This document shows positions 16,156 to 25,310 of a stretch of 64,000 nucleotides of DNA, in pieces. The DNA comes from Halostella pelagica. GTDB taxonomy: Archaea > Halobacteriota > Halobacteria > Halobacteriales > Natronoarchaeaceae. Within the stretch, counting starts at the first letter, position 1; every line of letters starts with the position of its first letter. Location of the stretch: NCBI GenBank assembly GCA_005954745.1, contig CP040678.1, forward strand, positions 124,001 to 188,000, in the 5' to 3' direction. The notes below the pieces were generated by a model. That model was not told where the DNA came from and did no database searches. It was given only the letters and a program-made list of their open reading frames with translations. The position numbers and the translations under genes were made by a program.

Positions 16156-18546
16156 ATGGAAGTCGCCGAGGTGGTTCCGGAGTTCGCCGACGCGTTCTCG
16201 TTCGAGGAGTTCAACGACATGCAACGCGAGGCGCTGCCAGCGATCGTCGACGGCGACGAGAACGTCGTCGCCAGCGCCCCCACCGCAAGCGGGAAGACGG
16301 CGCTCGCGGAACTCGCTATCTGCAAGACGCTCGCGGAGGGCGGCACCGCGCTGTTTATCGCCCCGATGCGCGCGCTCACTAACGAGAAAGAAGACGAGTG
16401 GGAACGCTTCGAGGACATGGGCTACTCCGTGTACGTCGTCACCGGCGAACGCGACCTGAACCCGCGACGCGCCCGGCGCGCGGACATCCTCGTAATGACA
16501 CCGGAGAAGGCCGACTCAGCGACCCGGAAACACGACACGCCCCGGTACTCGTTCATCGCGGACGTCGACTGCTGCGTCATCGACGAGGTACACCTGCTGG
16601 ACTCGGACCGCCGGGGGAGCGTCCTCGAAGTGACGGTGTCGCGCCTGCGCCGCCTCTGTGACCCGCGGACCGTCGCCCTTTCGGCGACGATGCCGAACGT
16701 CGAGGACGTCGCCGCGTGGCTCGACGCTCCGCCCGAGACCACCTTCCAGTTCGGTGACGAGTACCGCCCCGTCGACCTCAACGCCGGCGTGAAGACGTAC
16801 ACCCACGGTGACAACGCCTTCGCCGACAAGTACCGACGGCTCTATCGCTCGCTCGACCTCGTGGAGCCGCACATCCGCGACGGCGGGCAGGCGCTGGTGT
16901 TCGTCTCCTCGCGACAAGACACCGTCCAGGCGGCGAAGAAGGCACGCGACGAGATCGGCGAACGCGACATACCCGTCGGCGCGCGCGGCGACTACGACTT
17001 CCACACCGAGACGAAGCAACTCGAAAACGACACGCTCCGGAAATCCGTGTTAGACGGCGTCGCCTTCCACCACGCGGGACTTTCGAAAAACGACAAGGAC
17101 CTGATCGAGGAGTGGTTCCGCCAGGACCGCATCAAGATCCTCTTTTCCACCTCCACGCTCGCGTGGGGGGTCAACCTCCCCGCCCGCTGTGTCGTCATCC
17201 GCGACACGAAGCTCCACGATCCCCTCGAAGGCGAGGTGGACATGAGCCCGCTCGACGTCCTCCAGATGCTCGGCCGCGCGGGGCGGCCTGGGTACGACGA
17301 CGTGGGCTACGGCTGGGTGGTCTGTGACCGCTCCGACGCCGACAAGTACCGACGCCTGCTCCGGGAGGGCAAGGAGATCGAATCGCGGCTCGCAGGGGTC
17401 CCCGACTCGTCCGACTCGGGCGCTCGTCAGCGCAACTCCGACGGCGACCTCGACGCCCACCTCAACGCCGAAATCGCGATGGGCACTATCCAGGACTTAG
17501 ACGACGTGATGGAGTGGCTCGAAACCACGTTCTACTACGTCCGCGCCCAGAGCAAACCGGCCGAGTACGACTTCGAGAACCTCCGCGACCGCGTGCGGAC
17601 CGAACTCGAACGGCTGGTCGACCGCGGCTTCGTCGAGACGGACGCGAACCTCGGCGTCGAGGCGACGGGGCTCGGCCTGCTCGCCTCGAAGTTCTACCTC
17701 CGCCTGGAAACCGCCGAGCGGTTCCACGACCTCGCCGTGCGTGACTCCATCACGACGGACGCCATCCTCGAAGCGGTGGCGAGCGCGACTGAGTTCGACA
17801 GCGTCAGCGCCCGGCAGTCCGAGCGGGACGCGGTGGAGGCGGTTCTTTCGAGTCAGAACGCCGGCGACCTAGACCACGGCCCGCGGAAAGTGCTCGCCAT
17901 CCTCCGCTCGTCGATGACGGGGTCGACCCCCGCGGAACTGCGCAGCGACGCCTGGGTCATCCGCCAGAACGCGTTGCGTCTCGTCTCCGCGCTCCGGGGC
18001 TTTCTCGATCGCTTCGCGGACCCGCACGACGCCAACCTCGCGCGCCGCGTCGAGGCCCGCATCGAGAACGGCGTCAGCGACGACGCCGTCGGCCTCACCG
18101 CCATCGACGGCGTCGGCTCTGGCCGCGCGAGCAAACTCGCCTCCGAGGGGATCGAGACGCCCGGCGACGTGGTCGACGCCGGCGTCGCTGGACTGGCCGA
18201 CGCCGGCCTCTCCGAGGGCGTCGCCGAACGCGTCGTCGAGAGCGCTCGCGACCTCCCCGCCGTCGCAGTCGAGTGGGGCGACTTCCCCTCGACCGTCGCC
18301 CCCGGCGAGAACGACATGCGCGAGGTGACAGTTCGGAACTCGGGTGCCGCGGCACAGGCGGGCGTCCGCGTCACGGTAAACGGCGTCGAGATGACGACGT
18401 CCGACGGCTATCTCGACGACACGCTGACCGCGCCCGTCGGCGTGTTCGGCGGGAGCGACGACGAAATGACGTTCACTGTCAGCGTCGCGTTTCCGGACCT
18501 GCCGCTGTTGCCGGTGAGCGAGAACAGGAGCGTCAGCGTACAATGA
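16156..18546 (+). CDS. Ski2-like superfamily 2 helicase (Hel308/Brr2-like)
   Basis: ATP-dependent nucleic-acid unwinding enzyme, about 796 residues from MEVAEVVPEF. Motif I APTASGKT (about residue 40), motif II CCVIDEVHLL (DEVH), motif III ALSATMPNVED, motif IV LVFVSSRQ, motif V STSTLAWGVNLPA, motif VI QMLGRAGRPGYD. Then a winged helix and ratchet-like helical domain (Sec63-type), a helix-hairpin-helix (GLTAIDGVGSGRASKLASEGI) and a C-terminal beta-rich domain (SENRSVSVQ end) that resembles the FN3-like Sec63 end of Brr2/ASCC3 helicases. Upstream in-frame starts back to 16021 give a Pro/Thr-rich, non-homologous leader and are rejected. Role is probably DNA repair or fork processing. Confidence 0.9.
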   Translation: MEVAEVVPEFADAFSFEEFNDMQREALPAIVDGDENVVASAPTASGKTALAELAICKTLAEGGTALFIAPMRALTNEKEDEWERFEDMGYSVYVVTGERDLNPRRARRADILVMTPEKADSATRKHDTPRYSFIADVDCCVIDEVHLLDSDRRGSVLEVTVSRLRRLCDPRTVALSATMPNVEDVAAWLDAPPETTFQFGDEYRPVDLNAGVKTYTHGDNAFADKYRRLYRSLDLVEPHIRDGGQALVFVSSRQDTVQAAKKARDEIGERDIPVGARGDYDFHTETKQLENDTLRKSVLDGVAFHHAGLSKNDKDLIEEWFRQDRIKILFSTSTLAWGVNLPARCVVIRDTKLHDPLEGEVDMSPLDVLQMLGRAGRPGYDDVGYGWVVCDRSDADKYRRLLREGKEIESRLAGVPDSSDSGARQRNSDGDLDAHLNAEIAMGTIQDLDDVMEWLETTFYYVRAQSKPAEYDFENLRDRVRTELERLVDRGFVETDANLGVEATGLGLLASKFYLRLETAERFHDLAVRDSITTDAILEAVASATEFDSVSARQSERDAVEAVLSSQNAGDLDHGPRKVLAILRSSMTGSTPAELRSDAWVIRQNALRLVSALRGFLDRFADPHDANLARRVEARIENGVSDDAVGLTAIDGVGSGRASKLASEGIETPGDVVDAGVAGLADAGLSEGVAERVVESARDLPAVAVEWGDFPSTVAPGENDMREVTVRNSGAAAQAGVRVTVNGVEMTTSDGYLDDTLTAPVGVFGGSDDEMTFTVSVAFPDLPLLPVSENRSVSVQ

Positions 18547-18572
18547 GGGTCTCGACGGACGGGGGGAGTGAG

Positions 18573-19256
18573 TTACGACGTCCGCGCCAGTAATTCCTCG
18601 CGCAGTTCCTCCGCGCCGTCCGCGACGGCGTCGGCCTCGTCGAGGTCCATATCGGCGTTCGTCTCCGTCCGGTAGCCGACGGCGGTCATCCCGGCCGCCT
18701 TGGCCGATTTGACGCCGTTTTTCGAGTCCTCGACGGCGATGCAGTCGGCGGGGTCGACGCCGACCTGCCGCGCGGCGTGTTCGAACACGTCCGGGGCGGG
18801 CTTGCTGTCGGCGTCGATATCGTCGGCGCTGACGACTGCCTCGAAGAGATCCGTCAGGCCGAACCGCTCGGTGACCATCCCGATCCACTCCTGCGGCGAC
18901 GACGACACGACGGCGACCCTGCACCCGCGGTCGCGGAGCGTCTCGACTAGATCGCGGAAGCCGGGCATCAGGTCAACCTTCTCCGCGTAGATCCCTTCGG
19001 CGGCGGACTCGTACCGCCGTTCCCACTCTTCGCTGTCTATCGCCACGTCGTAATGCTCGTCCAGATAGTCGTAGATCTCCCGGTAGTTGATCCCGGTTAT
19101 CTCGTCCTCCGAGATATCCCCGTCGGGGACCGCCGCGGGCAGTATCTCTTCGGTTTCCAGTTCCACCCAGAAGTCCTCGGAGTTGACGATCACGCCGTCC
19201 ATATCGAACAGTACAGCCGTCGGTGACACGTCTCGACCGACGGCGCGACGCGTCAA
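18573..19256 (-). CDS. HAD family hydrolase (beta-phosphoglucomutase-like)
   Basis: Phosphatase or phosphomutase of the haloacid dehalogenase superfamily. 227 residues. Motif I AVLFDMDGVIVNSE with the nucleophilic Asp and acid/base Asp, a four-helix cap domain (about 30-95), motif II VVSSSP, motif III/IV SKPAPDVF and AVEDSKNGVKSAKAAG. The internal GTG at 19229 (VSPTAVLFDMDG) would give a typical N-terminus and may be the true start. Substrate unknown. Convergent with the helicase and divergent from the next gene. Confidence 0.9.
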   Translation of the reverse strand: MTRRAVGRDVSPTAVLFDMDGVIVNSEDFWVELETEEILPAAVPDGDISEDEITGINYREIYDYLDEHYDVAIDSEEWERRYESAAEGIYAEKVDLMPGFRDLVETLRDRGCRVAVVSSSPQEWIGMVTERFGLTDLFEAVVSADDIDADSKPAPDVFEHAARQVGVDPADCIAVEDSKNGVKSAKAAGMTAVGYRTETNADMDLDEADAVADGAEELREELLARTS

Positions 19257-19304
19257 ATGTTCTGCCCCGCAGGTTTAAGGCCGAAACCGGGACCAGCCCG
19301 GGCC

Positions 19305-20045
19305 ATGTCCGCGACCGACTCCCCCGACGCTCCGATCCGCGTTCTCGCCGGCGACTGTACCGTCGTCTACGACGGCGACCGTCGCGAGGAACACCGCGGC
19401 CGCGTCACCGTGGTCGTCAAGCCCGACAACACCGTCCTTGTCCACGATGCCGACGGCTATCAGCCCGTCGCGTGGCTGACCCGGGCCGACGCCGTCGCCT
19501 GCTCGCGCGACGGTAGCTTCGCCGTCGACGCGCACGCCGGCGACCAGCGACTTCGAGTCGTCGCCCACGCCGAGGACGGTTTCGCGCGGTATCCCTCTAG
19601 CGAGGCGGGGACGCCCGTCGGCGACTGTCCCGACTGCGACGGCACGCTCGTTCGGACCGGCGGCGCGGTGTCGTGTCTCGACTGCAGCGAGCGCTACGGC
19701 CTCCCGTCCGGAGCGATCGTCACAGACGAGCGCTGCGACTGCGGTCGCCCCCGACTTCGGGTCGAACGCGGCCAGCCGTTCGACGTCTGTCTCGACCGCG
19801 AGTGCGAGTCACTGGACGCCGCCGTACAGGAGGCGTTCGACGGTGTCTGGAACTGCCCGGACTGCGGTGACGACCTGCGTGTCCTCCGCCGCGGCGGTCT
19901 CCTGGCGGGTTGTGACTCGTATCCCGACTGCGACGCGAGTTTCTCGCTTCCGGCGGGCACGGTCGTCGGAGAGTGCGACTGCGGGCTACCGCTGTTCGAC
20001 ACGGGGACCCGAAAGCGGTGTCTCGACGGGACCTGCGAGGCATGA
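19305..20045 (+). CDS. NucS-N-like domain fused to topoisomerase-type zinc ribbons
   Basis: 246 residues from MSATDSPDAPIRVLAGDC. Residues about 8-70 (VVYDGD, GRVTVVVKPDNTVLVHDADGYQPVAWL) resemble the N-terminal DNA-binding domain of the mismatch endonuclease NucS/EndoMS, but no RecB-like nuclease domain follows. Instead come several C4 zinc ribbons: CPDCDGTLV...CLDC, CDCGRPRLRV...CLDREC, CPDCGDDLRVLRRGGLLAGCDSYPDC and CDCGLPLFDTGTRKRCLDGTC, of topoisomerase I type. Probably a DNA-binding accessory protein. It ends 69 bases before endA on the same strand; haloarchaeal gene neighbourhoods often pair such genes, but cofunction is inference. Confidence 0.8.
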   Translation: MSATDSPDAPIRVLAGDCTVVYDGDRREEHRGRVTVVVKPDNTVLVHDADGYQPVAWLTRADAVACSRDGSFAVDAHAGDQRLRVVAHAEDGFARYPSSEAGTPVGDCPDCDGTLVRTGGAVSCLDCSERYGLPSGAIVTDERCDCGRPRLRVERGQPFDVCLDRECESLDAAVQEAFDGVWNCPDCGDDLRVLRRGGLLAGCDSYPDCDASFSLPAGTVVGECDCGLPLFDTGTRKRCLDGTCEA

Positions 20046-20114
20046 GTGGCTCCCTTCGTTCGTGCCGCGCTCCCGACCACAGCCCCTTTGCCCTCGCGCC
20101 GTCCACCGACGAGT

Positions 20115-21134
20115 ATGGACGGACACCTTCGGGACGGCGTCGTCAGAGTCGGCGGCGACGCCCGCCAGCGGTTCTACGATTCGCGGGGCTACGGCCGGCC
20201 GCTCGGCGGGAACGAGATTGCCCTCGCGCGCACCGAGGCGGCCCACCTCCTGTTCCGGGGGGACCTCGACGCCGTCGACGGAATGAGCTTCCGCGAGTTC
20301 CTCACCTCAGTCGACGACCCACGCTTCGGCGTCCGCTTTCTCGTGTACGCCGACCTCCGCGAACGCGGGTTCTACCTCTCGCCCGCCAGGGAGGACTGGG
20401 TTCCGGACCCGGACGACACCGACTTTCACGTCTACCCGCGCGGGAAAGGTCCCGGCGACGGCGAGGTGGCCTACCGGGTGCGAGCCGTGGGCGAGCGTGC
20501 GTCCGTCCCCGCCGCGACGCTCGGCGACCGCGTGCTCGCCATCGTCGACGAGGAAAGCGAGATAACGTACTTCGAGACGGGCCGGCCGGACGTCGGCGGC
20601 ACCAGCGGCATCGACCTTCCCGATAGCGTCCCCGCCGACCTGCTCTCGGACCGCGTCGTCTGCTGGGAGTCGCCGGCCCGCCTCCACGAGCAGGGATTCT
20701 ACGGACAACCGCTTGCCGGCCGCGACGGCGACCGCGAAGCGCTCCAGCTATCGCTCGTCGAGGCCGCGTACCTCGTGGAACGCGAGGTACTAACTCTCCC
20801 CCGTGAGGCGGTCGTCGACCGCGGCCGTGCCGTCGAGGGCGAACGGTTCGACCGCCGTCTCCTGGTGTATGCGGACCTTCGGGACCGCGGCGTCGTCCCC
20901 AAGACCGGTTTCAAGTTCGGCGCTGACTTCCGGACGTACGCCGACGTCGAGAGCGTCGACGACCTGGGCCACTCCGAACTACTCGTTCGCGTCCTGCCGT
21001 CGGAGTACGCGTTCGCGCCGCGGGACCTGGCGCTCGACGTGCGCCTCGCCCACGGCGTCCGCAAGACGATGACGTTCGCGCAGGTCGACGGCGAAACGGT
21101 GCAGTGGCGGTCGGTCGAACGGCTGACGCCCTGA
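20115..21134 (+). CDS. endA: tRNA-splicing endonuclease
   Basis: Cuts introns from pre-tRNAs and also pre-rRNA at bulge-helix-bulge motifs. 339 residues from MDGHLRDGVVRVG. The protein is a tandem duplication: an N-terminal half that has lost the active site (about 1-165) and an active C-terminal half. The catalytic triad reads as Tyr275 (GADFRTY), His286 (LGHSELLVRV) and Lys317 (HGVRKTMTF). This fits the known two-repeat euryarchaeal enzyme that works as a homodimer. Its likely rRNA targets are in this same window: the BHB motifs around 16S and 23S. Confidence 0.95.
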   Translation: MDGHLRDGVVRVGGDARQRFYDSRGYGRPLGGNEIALARTEAAHLLFRGDLDAVDGMSFREFLTSVDDPRFGVRFLVYADLRERGFYLSPAREDWVPDPDDTDFHVYPRGKGPGDGEVAYRVRAVGERASVPAATLGDRVLAIVDEESEITYFETGRPDVGGTSGIDLPDSVPADLLSDRVVCWESPARLHEQGFYGQPLAGRDGDREALQLSLVEAAYLVEREVLTLPREAVVDRGRAVEGERFDRRLLVYADLRDRGVVPKTGFKFGADFRTYADVESVDDLGHSELLVRVLPSEYAFAPRDLALDVRLAHGVRKTMTFAQVDGETVQWRSVERLTP

Positions 21135-21138
21135 GGAC

Positions 21139-21822
21139 TCACTCCGCGGGCCGGCAAGTCGCGACAGCGGTGTAGTTCACTCCCGCGAAGTACGTCTCCA
21201 CGACGTCGCAGTCGCCGAACGTGCGCTCGACGGCGGTCGTGACGTTCGAATCGACGTTCCAGTTCGCGACCAGATGCAAGGCCCGCGCGAGAAGCGGGTT
21301 GACGATCCGGAGCGGACCGGACGGGACTCGTCGGATGTCGAAGACCGCGAACCGTCCCCCGGGGACGAGCGCGTCGCGGACCCGCTCGACGGCCTCTTCC
21401 GGCGACGGCATCACGCTGAGCGAGAGGGTCGCTATCGCCGCGTCGTACGCCGACGGTTCGAGGTCCGCCCTCGTCGCATCCGCGCGACGGACCTCCACGT
21501 TCTCCCAGCCGCGCTCGGCGACCCGCTTGCGGGCCCGGTCGACCATCTTCGGACTGTAATCGATCGCGACGATGCGCCCTTCGGGACCGACAGCCTCCCG
21601 GAGCAGTTCGAAGTTCACGCCCGGCCCACAGCCGATATCGAGCACGGCATCCCCCGGTTCGAGGTCGAGATAGCGGACCGCGGTTTCACGCATCGGCTCG
21701 TAGTCCGACTCACTTCGTTCGTAGTGGTCGCTCCACCAGTTCCAGACGCGGCGGCTCCGTTCCAGATGTCCTCCGTCCGGGTCGCTCCTGCTCTCACCCG
21801 CCGGTCGTATCGTTTCGCTCAT
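21139..21822 (-). CDS. SAM-dependent class I methyltransferase (UbiE/Methyltransf_11-like)
   Basis: 227 residues, cytoplasmic. SAM-binding motif I DAVLDIGCGPGVNFELL, motif II IVAIDYSPKMVDRARKR, acidic loop RADATR and motif IV AIATLSLSVMPSPEEA. The C-terminal VETYFAGVNYTAVATCRP is of the type found in UbiE/COQ5-related enzymes. Substrate unknown. Convergent with endA (four-base gap) and divergent from the bat-type regulator, with the shared intergenic region only about 80 bases. Confidence 0.88.
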   Translation of the reverse strand: MSETIRPAGESRSDPDGGHLERSRRVWNWWSDHYERSESDYEPMRETAVRYLDLEPGDAVLDIGCGPGVNFELLREAVGPEGRIVAIDYSPKMVDRARKRVAERGWENVEVRRADATRADLEPSAYDAAIATLSLSVMPSPEEAVERVRDALVPGGRFAVFDIRRVPSGPLRIVNPLLARALHLVANWNVDSNVTTAVERTFGDCDVVETYFAGVNYTAVATCRPAE

Positions 21823-21905
21823 ACTCTGTTATCGAACGCCGAGCGGGAGGGTTCTATCCCCGATACTTTTCGGAGGTTTAAGTATTCGCCCGCAGTACGC
21901 CCGCT

Positions 21906-22556
21906 GTGAAGTCGCTGGAACTCGTCATCGAATACACGGCCGAGACGATCCATCCGATGCACGCGTTCGTCTGCGAATCCCCTGCAGTCGAGCAGGAGGT
22001 GCTGCTAGAGGGGAAGACAGAGGGCGGCAAGCGGACACTGCTGTTCTACGTCGAGGGCGACCCCCGGGTCTACGAAGCGATGCTCTCCGCGCGGGATTCG
22101 ATCACCGAGTACGATATCCGGCCCGACGGCGACGGCGGGTTCTTCCTGTACATCCGCGCGCCGAACGGCGAGGGCGAGGAGTTGCTGCTCGATGCATTCA
22201 GCCGGGACACCGTCGTGGTCGTCCCGCCGGTCGAGTTCCGTGCCGACCGGACGATGCGTCTGACCGCCGTCGGCCACGGCACGGACCTGCGAGAGCTACT
22301 GGACGCGATCCCGTCTGAGCTGAGCGTCGATATCCTCTCGGTCGGTCCGTTCACCCGCGGTTTCGGCCCGTCTCTCACCGACAGACAACGGGAGGCACTA
22401 GAGGCCGCCCAGTCGGTCGGATATTACGAGATTCCCCGGGAGGGCGGCGTCGAAGCCGTAGCCGCCGAACTCGACTGCGCCGTCTCGACGGCCTCGGCGT
22501 TGCTTCGGCGCGCGGAGTCGCAACTGGTCGCCGACACGCTCGGCGACCGCCCGTAA
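21906..22556 (+). CDS. bat-type helix-turn-helix transcription regulator
   Basis: 216 residues from a GTG start (MKSLELVIEYTAETIHPMHAFV). The N-terminal 150 residues are the bacterioopsin-activator-like sensor fold common in haloarchaea. The C-terminal HTH_10 domain is LTDRQREALEAAQSVGYYEIPREGG then VEAVAAELDCAVSTASALLRRAE (recognition helix). No other ligand-binding domain. A TTTAAG box near 21877 is about 27 bases upstream of the GTG, suggesting a leaderless mRNA. Targets unknown; it could act on the divergent methyltransferase gene. Confidence 0.9.
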   Translation: MKSLELVIEYTAETIHPMHAFVCESPAVEQEVLLEGKTEGGKRTLLFYVEGDPRVYEAMLSARDSITEYDIRPDGDGGFFLYIRAPNGEGEELLLDAFSRDTVVVVPPVEFRADRTMRLTAVGHGTDLRELLDAIPSELSVDILSVGPFTRGFGPSLTDRQREALEAAQSVGYYEIPREGGVEAVAAELDCAVSTASALLRRAESQLVADTLGDRP

Positions 22557-22604
22557 CGCTCCGAAGCGAACCCCTTTTGCCCATGTCGCCGCGATGCTAC
22601 GGTA

Positions 22605-24218
22605 ATGACTGACGAGACTCGCGACGCCGACGAGACGGTCCGCCAGGACGACGGCGGAACGGAGGCGGCGGGGGCCGACACCGAGGCGTCGAAGACGCCT
22701 CGAGCAGACGGTGGAACCGTCGACGACGTGGCTCTCGACCCGTGGGGCTCCTCCAGCGTTTCCGACTACCGCAAGCTGTTCGAGGAGTTCGGCATCGAGG
22801 AGTTCGACGAGGTGCTCCCCGAAGTGCCCGCTCCGCACTACCTGATGCGCCGCGGCGTCATCTTCGGTCACCGCGACTACCGGCCCGTGGCGGAGGCGAT
22901 GCGCAACGACGAGCCGTTCGCCGCGCTCTCGGGGTTCATGCCGACGGGCGACCCCCACATCGGCCACAAGCTAGTCTTCGACGAGATCATCTGGCACCAG
23001 CAACAGGGCGGCGACGCCCACGCGCTGATCGCTGACCTCGAAGCCCACAGCGCCCGCGGCCTGACGTGGAAAGAGATAGACGAGCACGCGCGGGACTACG
23101 TGCTCTCGCTGCTGGCGCTCGGCTTCGACCCTGAGGACGGGACGTTGTACCGCCAGTCGACCAACCGCGAGGTGCAGGACCTGGCGTTCGAACTCGGCAG
23201 CGAGGCGCGCTTCTCGGAGTTCCAGGGGATCTACGGCTTCGACGGCGAGACGGACGTTTCGCACATGCAAAGCGTCGTCACGCAGATGGCCGACATCCTC
23301 TACCCGCAACTCGACGAGCCGAAGCCGACCGTCATCCCGGTCGGCCCGGACCAGGACCCGCACGTCCGCCTCGCTCGTGACCTCGCCGCCCGGATGCGCT
23401 TTTTCAAGGTCACCGAGGCGTTCGCGAGCTTCGAGGCGGACGACGCCGAGCGCGTCCTCCTCCGGCAGGCGTACGACGCTCGCGAGGAGTACGCCGAGGA
23501 CCCCGACCGCCCGCGGTGCGGCGAGGCGGCCGACTGGCTCCGCGAGGCGGTCGCACCGTCGGACGCCCGAGAGTCCGCGGTGGAGAAACTGGCGTCGGCC
23601 GGGAAGGAACCGCTCCGCCCCCGCACCCGCTTTCTCGACCGGCAGGCGACCGACGAGGCGTTCGACGCCCTGATCGAAGCTATCGACGGCGAGAAGCGCG
23701 TCTACGACGAGCACGCCGACTCGTTCGACCTCGACCGCGACGAGGCGGAGGAGCTCGCCCGCGATGTCGAACTCGACAACGGCGGCTACGGTTTCGTGCC
23801 GCCCTCGTCCATCTACCACCGCTTCATGACCGGCCTCACCGGCGGGAAGATGTCCTCCTCCGTTCCGGCGAGCCACATCTCGTTGCTCGACGACCCCGAG
23901 GAGGGTTACGACAAGGTCAAGTCCGCGACGACCGGCGGCCGCGAGACCGCCGAGAAGCAGCGCGAACTCGGCGGGAAAGCAGACGAATGTCCCGTGTACG
24001 AACTGTACGCGTACCTGCTCTCCGGCGACGACGACGAGTTCGCCAAGGAGGTGTACGACGAGTGCGTCACCGGCGAGCGCCTCTGCGGCGGCTGCAAGGA
24101 GCAGGCCGCCGAACTGATGGAGGAGTTCTTAGAAGACCACCAGGACAAGCGCGAGGAGTGGGCGGAGAAGCTAGACGAGGTCGATATCGATCTGAACTCC
24201 GCCCGCAAGCGGGTGTAA
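22605..24218 (+). CDS. trpS: Tryptophanyl-tRNA synthetase
   Basis: Charges tRNA-Trp. 537 residues, longer than the family norm because of an acidic, disordered N-terminal extension of about 60 residues (Asp/Glu/Ala/Thr-rich), a haloarchaeal trait. Class I signatures: PTGDPHIGHK (HIGH, about residue 112) and GGKMSSSVPAS (KMSKS, about residue 413). Further blocks: VIPVGPDQDPHVRLARDLA and GYGFVPPSSIYHRFMTGLTGG. The region after KMSSS has CGGCKEQAAELMEEFL, the helical anticodon-binding end. The eukaryote/archaeal-type organisation is clear. Confidence 0.96.
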   Translation: MTDETRDADETVRQDDGGTEAAGADTEASKTPRADGGTVDDVALDPWGSSSVSDYRKLFEEFGIEEFDEVLPEVPAPHYLMRRGVIFGHRDYRPVAEAMRNDEPFAALSGFMPTGDPHIGHKLVFDEIIWHQQQGGDAHALIADLEAHSARGLTWKEIDEHARDYVLSLLALGFDPEDGTLYRQSTNREVQDLAFELGSEARFSEFQGIYGFDGETDVSHMQSVVTQMADILYPQLDEPKPTVIPVGPDQDPHVRLARDLAARMRFFKVTEAFASFEADDAERVLLRQAYDAREEYAEDPDRPRCGEAADWLREAVAPSDARESAVEKLASAGKEPLRPRTRFLDRQATDEAFDALIEAIDGEKRVYDEHADSFDLDRDEAEELARDVELDNGGYGFVPPSSIYHRFMTGLTGGKMSSSVPASHISLLDDPEEGYDKVKSATTGGRETAEKQRELGGKADECPVYELYAYLLSGDDDEFAKEVYDECVTGERLCGGCKEQAAELMEEFLEDHQDKREEWAEKLDEVDIDLNSARKRV

Positions 24219-24293
24219 CCGTTCCGCAGCCGAAACGGTCCGCTCCGGCCGCCGGAGACCACGGCGCGGTCGAACCGTCCGCCGCGCTCGCGG

Positions 24294-24941
24294 CTACTTC
24301 TCGACGTACACCGTCGGCCACTCGGGGTTCTCTTCGAGGACAGCCGTCGCGTCGACCGCGCTCCAGTAATCGTGCGGTTCTGCGCCCAGCACCTCTCCCA
24401 CGCGCTCGCGCGTGATCAGGTTCTCGCCGTCCCGGACGAGGTGAAACGCCTCGCGCTTTCGCTCGTCGAACTCCTCGCGGACGGCTCGCTGAAGTCGTTC
24501 GGTCGGGTAGTTGACGACCAGGTACCCGCCCTCGCGGACGAGGTCGAACAGTGCCCGCAGAGCTGATTCCGGGTCCGCGACGAAATACAGCGTGGCGACG
24601 CAGTAGACCACCTCGAACTCCCGGTCTGTCGCCAGGTTGGGGAGTTCGTCGACGGCGAAGTGGAGGTTCTCCAGTCCCCGCTCCGCGGCGAGGAGACGGT
24701 TGTCGCGGACGACTGTCTCCGAGAGGTCGTACCCGTAAACGTCCATCTCCGGGTAGCGCTCGGCTAGTTCGAACGGTACGACCGCGGGTCCGCAGCCGAC
24801 GGAGGACAGATCCCGGGGCATCGCTCCGTCGTCTCCGTCGACCGTCTCCAGAAACAGCGCGAGCAGATCGGCCATCTCCTCCCCCGCCAGATACGCGCAG
24901 CGGTCGTACTCGGCCTCGCGGTAGAACTCGTCCCAGTCCAT
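24294..24941 (-). CDS. SAM-dependent methyltransferase, small-molecule type
   Basis: 215 residues. Motif I is LSSVGCGPAVVPFELAERYP (a GCGPA variant of GxGxG), motif II MDVYGYDLSETVVRDNRLLA, and VVYCVATLYFVADPESALRALF follows motif IV. The N-terminus MDWDEFYREAEYDRCAYLAGEEMADLLALFL and the tail (YWSAVDATAVLEENPEWPTVYVEK) are recognisable from other haloarchaeal proteins of this type but give no substrate. Convergent with trpS. Confidence 0.85.
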   Translation of the reverse strand: MDWDEFYREAEYDRCAYLAGEEMADLLALFLETVDGDDGAMPRDLSSVGCGPAVVPFELAERYPEMDVYGYDLSETVVRDNRLLAAERGLENLHFAVDELPNLATDREFEVVYCVATLYFVADPESALRALFDLVREGGYLVVNYPTERLQRAVREEFDERKREAFHLVRDGENLITRERVGEVLGAEPHDYWSAVDATAVLEENPEWPTVYVEK

Positions 24942-25081
24942 CGCCGGCGGTTCGCCGCGGGAGCGATTAAAACGTCCGGTCCCGGCGACGAACGGAGCGG
25001 GTTCCAGCTAAGCGCCGCGCAGTTAGGGGGTCACGAAACGGGTCGCCCGCTTCCGCGTCGGTACCGAACTGCCCTCGCAAC

Positions 25082-25089
25082 GTTTTTAC
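25082..25089 (+). promoter_or_regulatory. Probable TATA box of the pheST leader transcript
   Basis: GTTTTTAC at 25082-25089 is the only T-rich box in an otherwise GC-rich stretch and is centred about 27 bases before the ATG at 25113. That spacing predicts transcription starting at or next to that ATG, so the small ORF would be read from a leaderless mRNA. Confidence 0.5.
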
Positions 25090-25112
25090 TCCGCGTGCGA
25101 CTATCCCTCACT

Positions 25113-25193
25113 ATGGCATCCGAACCCCACTGCCGGCGTTTCGCCCGCCAGTCGCAGGACGCTCCGGGGTTCGGCTTTTTCCTTTCCGGGTGA
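25113..25193 (+). CDS. Phe-rich 26-aa leader peptide upstream of pheST
   Basis: ATG to TGA gives 26 residues, beginning MASEPHCRRFARQSQ and ending DAPGFGFFLSG. Four residues are Phe, three of them (TTC, TTT, TTC) packed in the last seven codons (GFGFFLSG). The ORF starts where a leaderless transcript from the box at 25082-25089 would begin, and ends 117 bases before pheS, on the same strand. A GC hairpin follows within 18 bases. This is the layout of a bacterial-style Phe-sensing attenuation leader (such as E. coli pheST), but no terminator T-run is seen. No similar protein is known to me. Function is inference; the ORF itself and its Phe cluster are directly visible. Confidence 0.6.
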   Translation: MASEPHCRRFARQSQDAPGFGFFLSG

Positions 25194-25210
25194 TCACGGG
25201 CTGTGGACTG

Positions 25211-25242
25211 CGCGGCGACGCGCCGGGAACCCGGCCGCCGCG
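25211..25242 (+). promoter_or_regulatory. GC-rich hairpin between leader peptide and pheS
   Basis: Outer stem CGCGGCG (25211-25217) with CGCCGCG (25236-25242); inner stem GCCGGG (25222-25227) with CCCGGC (25230-25235), separated by a four-base bulge on the left strand. It starts 18 bases after the leader-peptide stop, within reach of a ribosome stalled on the Phe codons. No T-run follows, so a classical terminator is unlikely; sequestering or stability control is possible. Confidence 0.5.
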
Positions 25243-25310
25243 GACGAAACCGCCCACGTCGAACCGGAATCGGTAACTGACGACCCCAGAGTACGTGTAC
25301 CAACGAGCGA

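Noticed and set aside
20046-20114. Upstream extension of endA
   Set aside because: The extra residues are Pro/Thr/Arg-rich and unlike the family. The ATG at 20115 begins the recognisable N-terminal domain.
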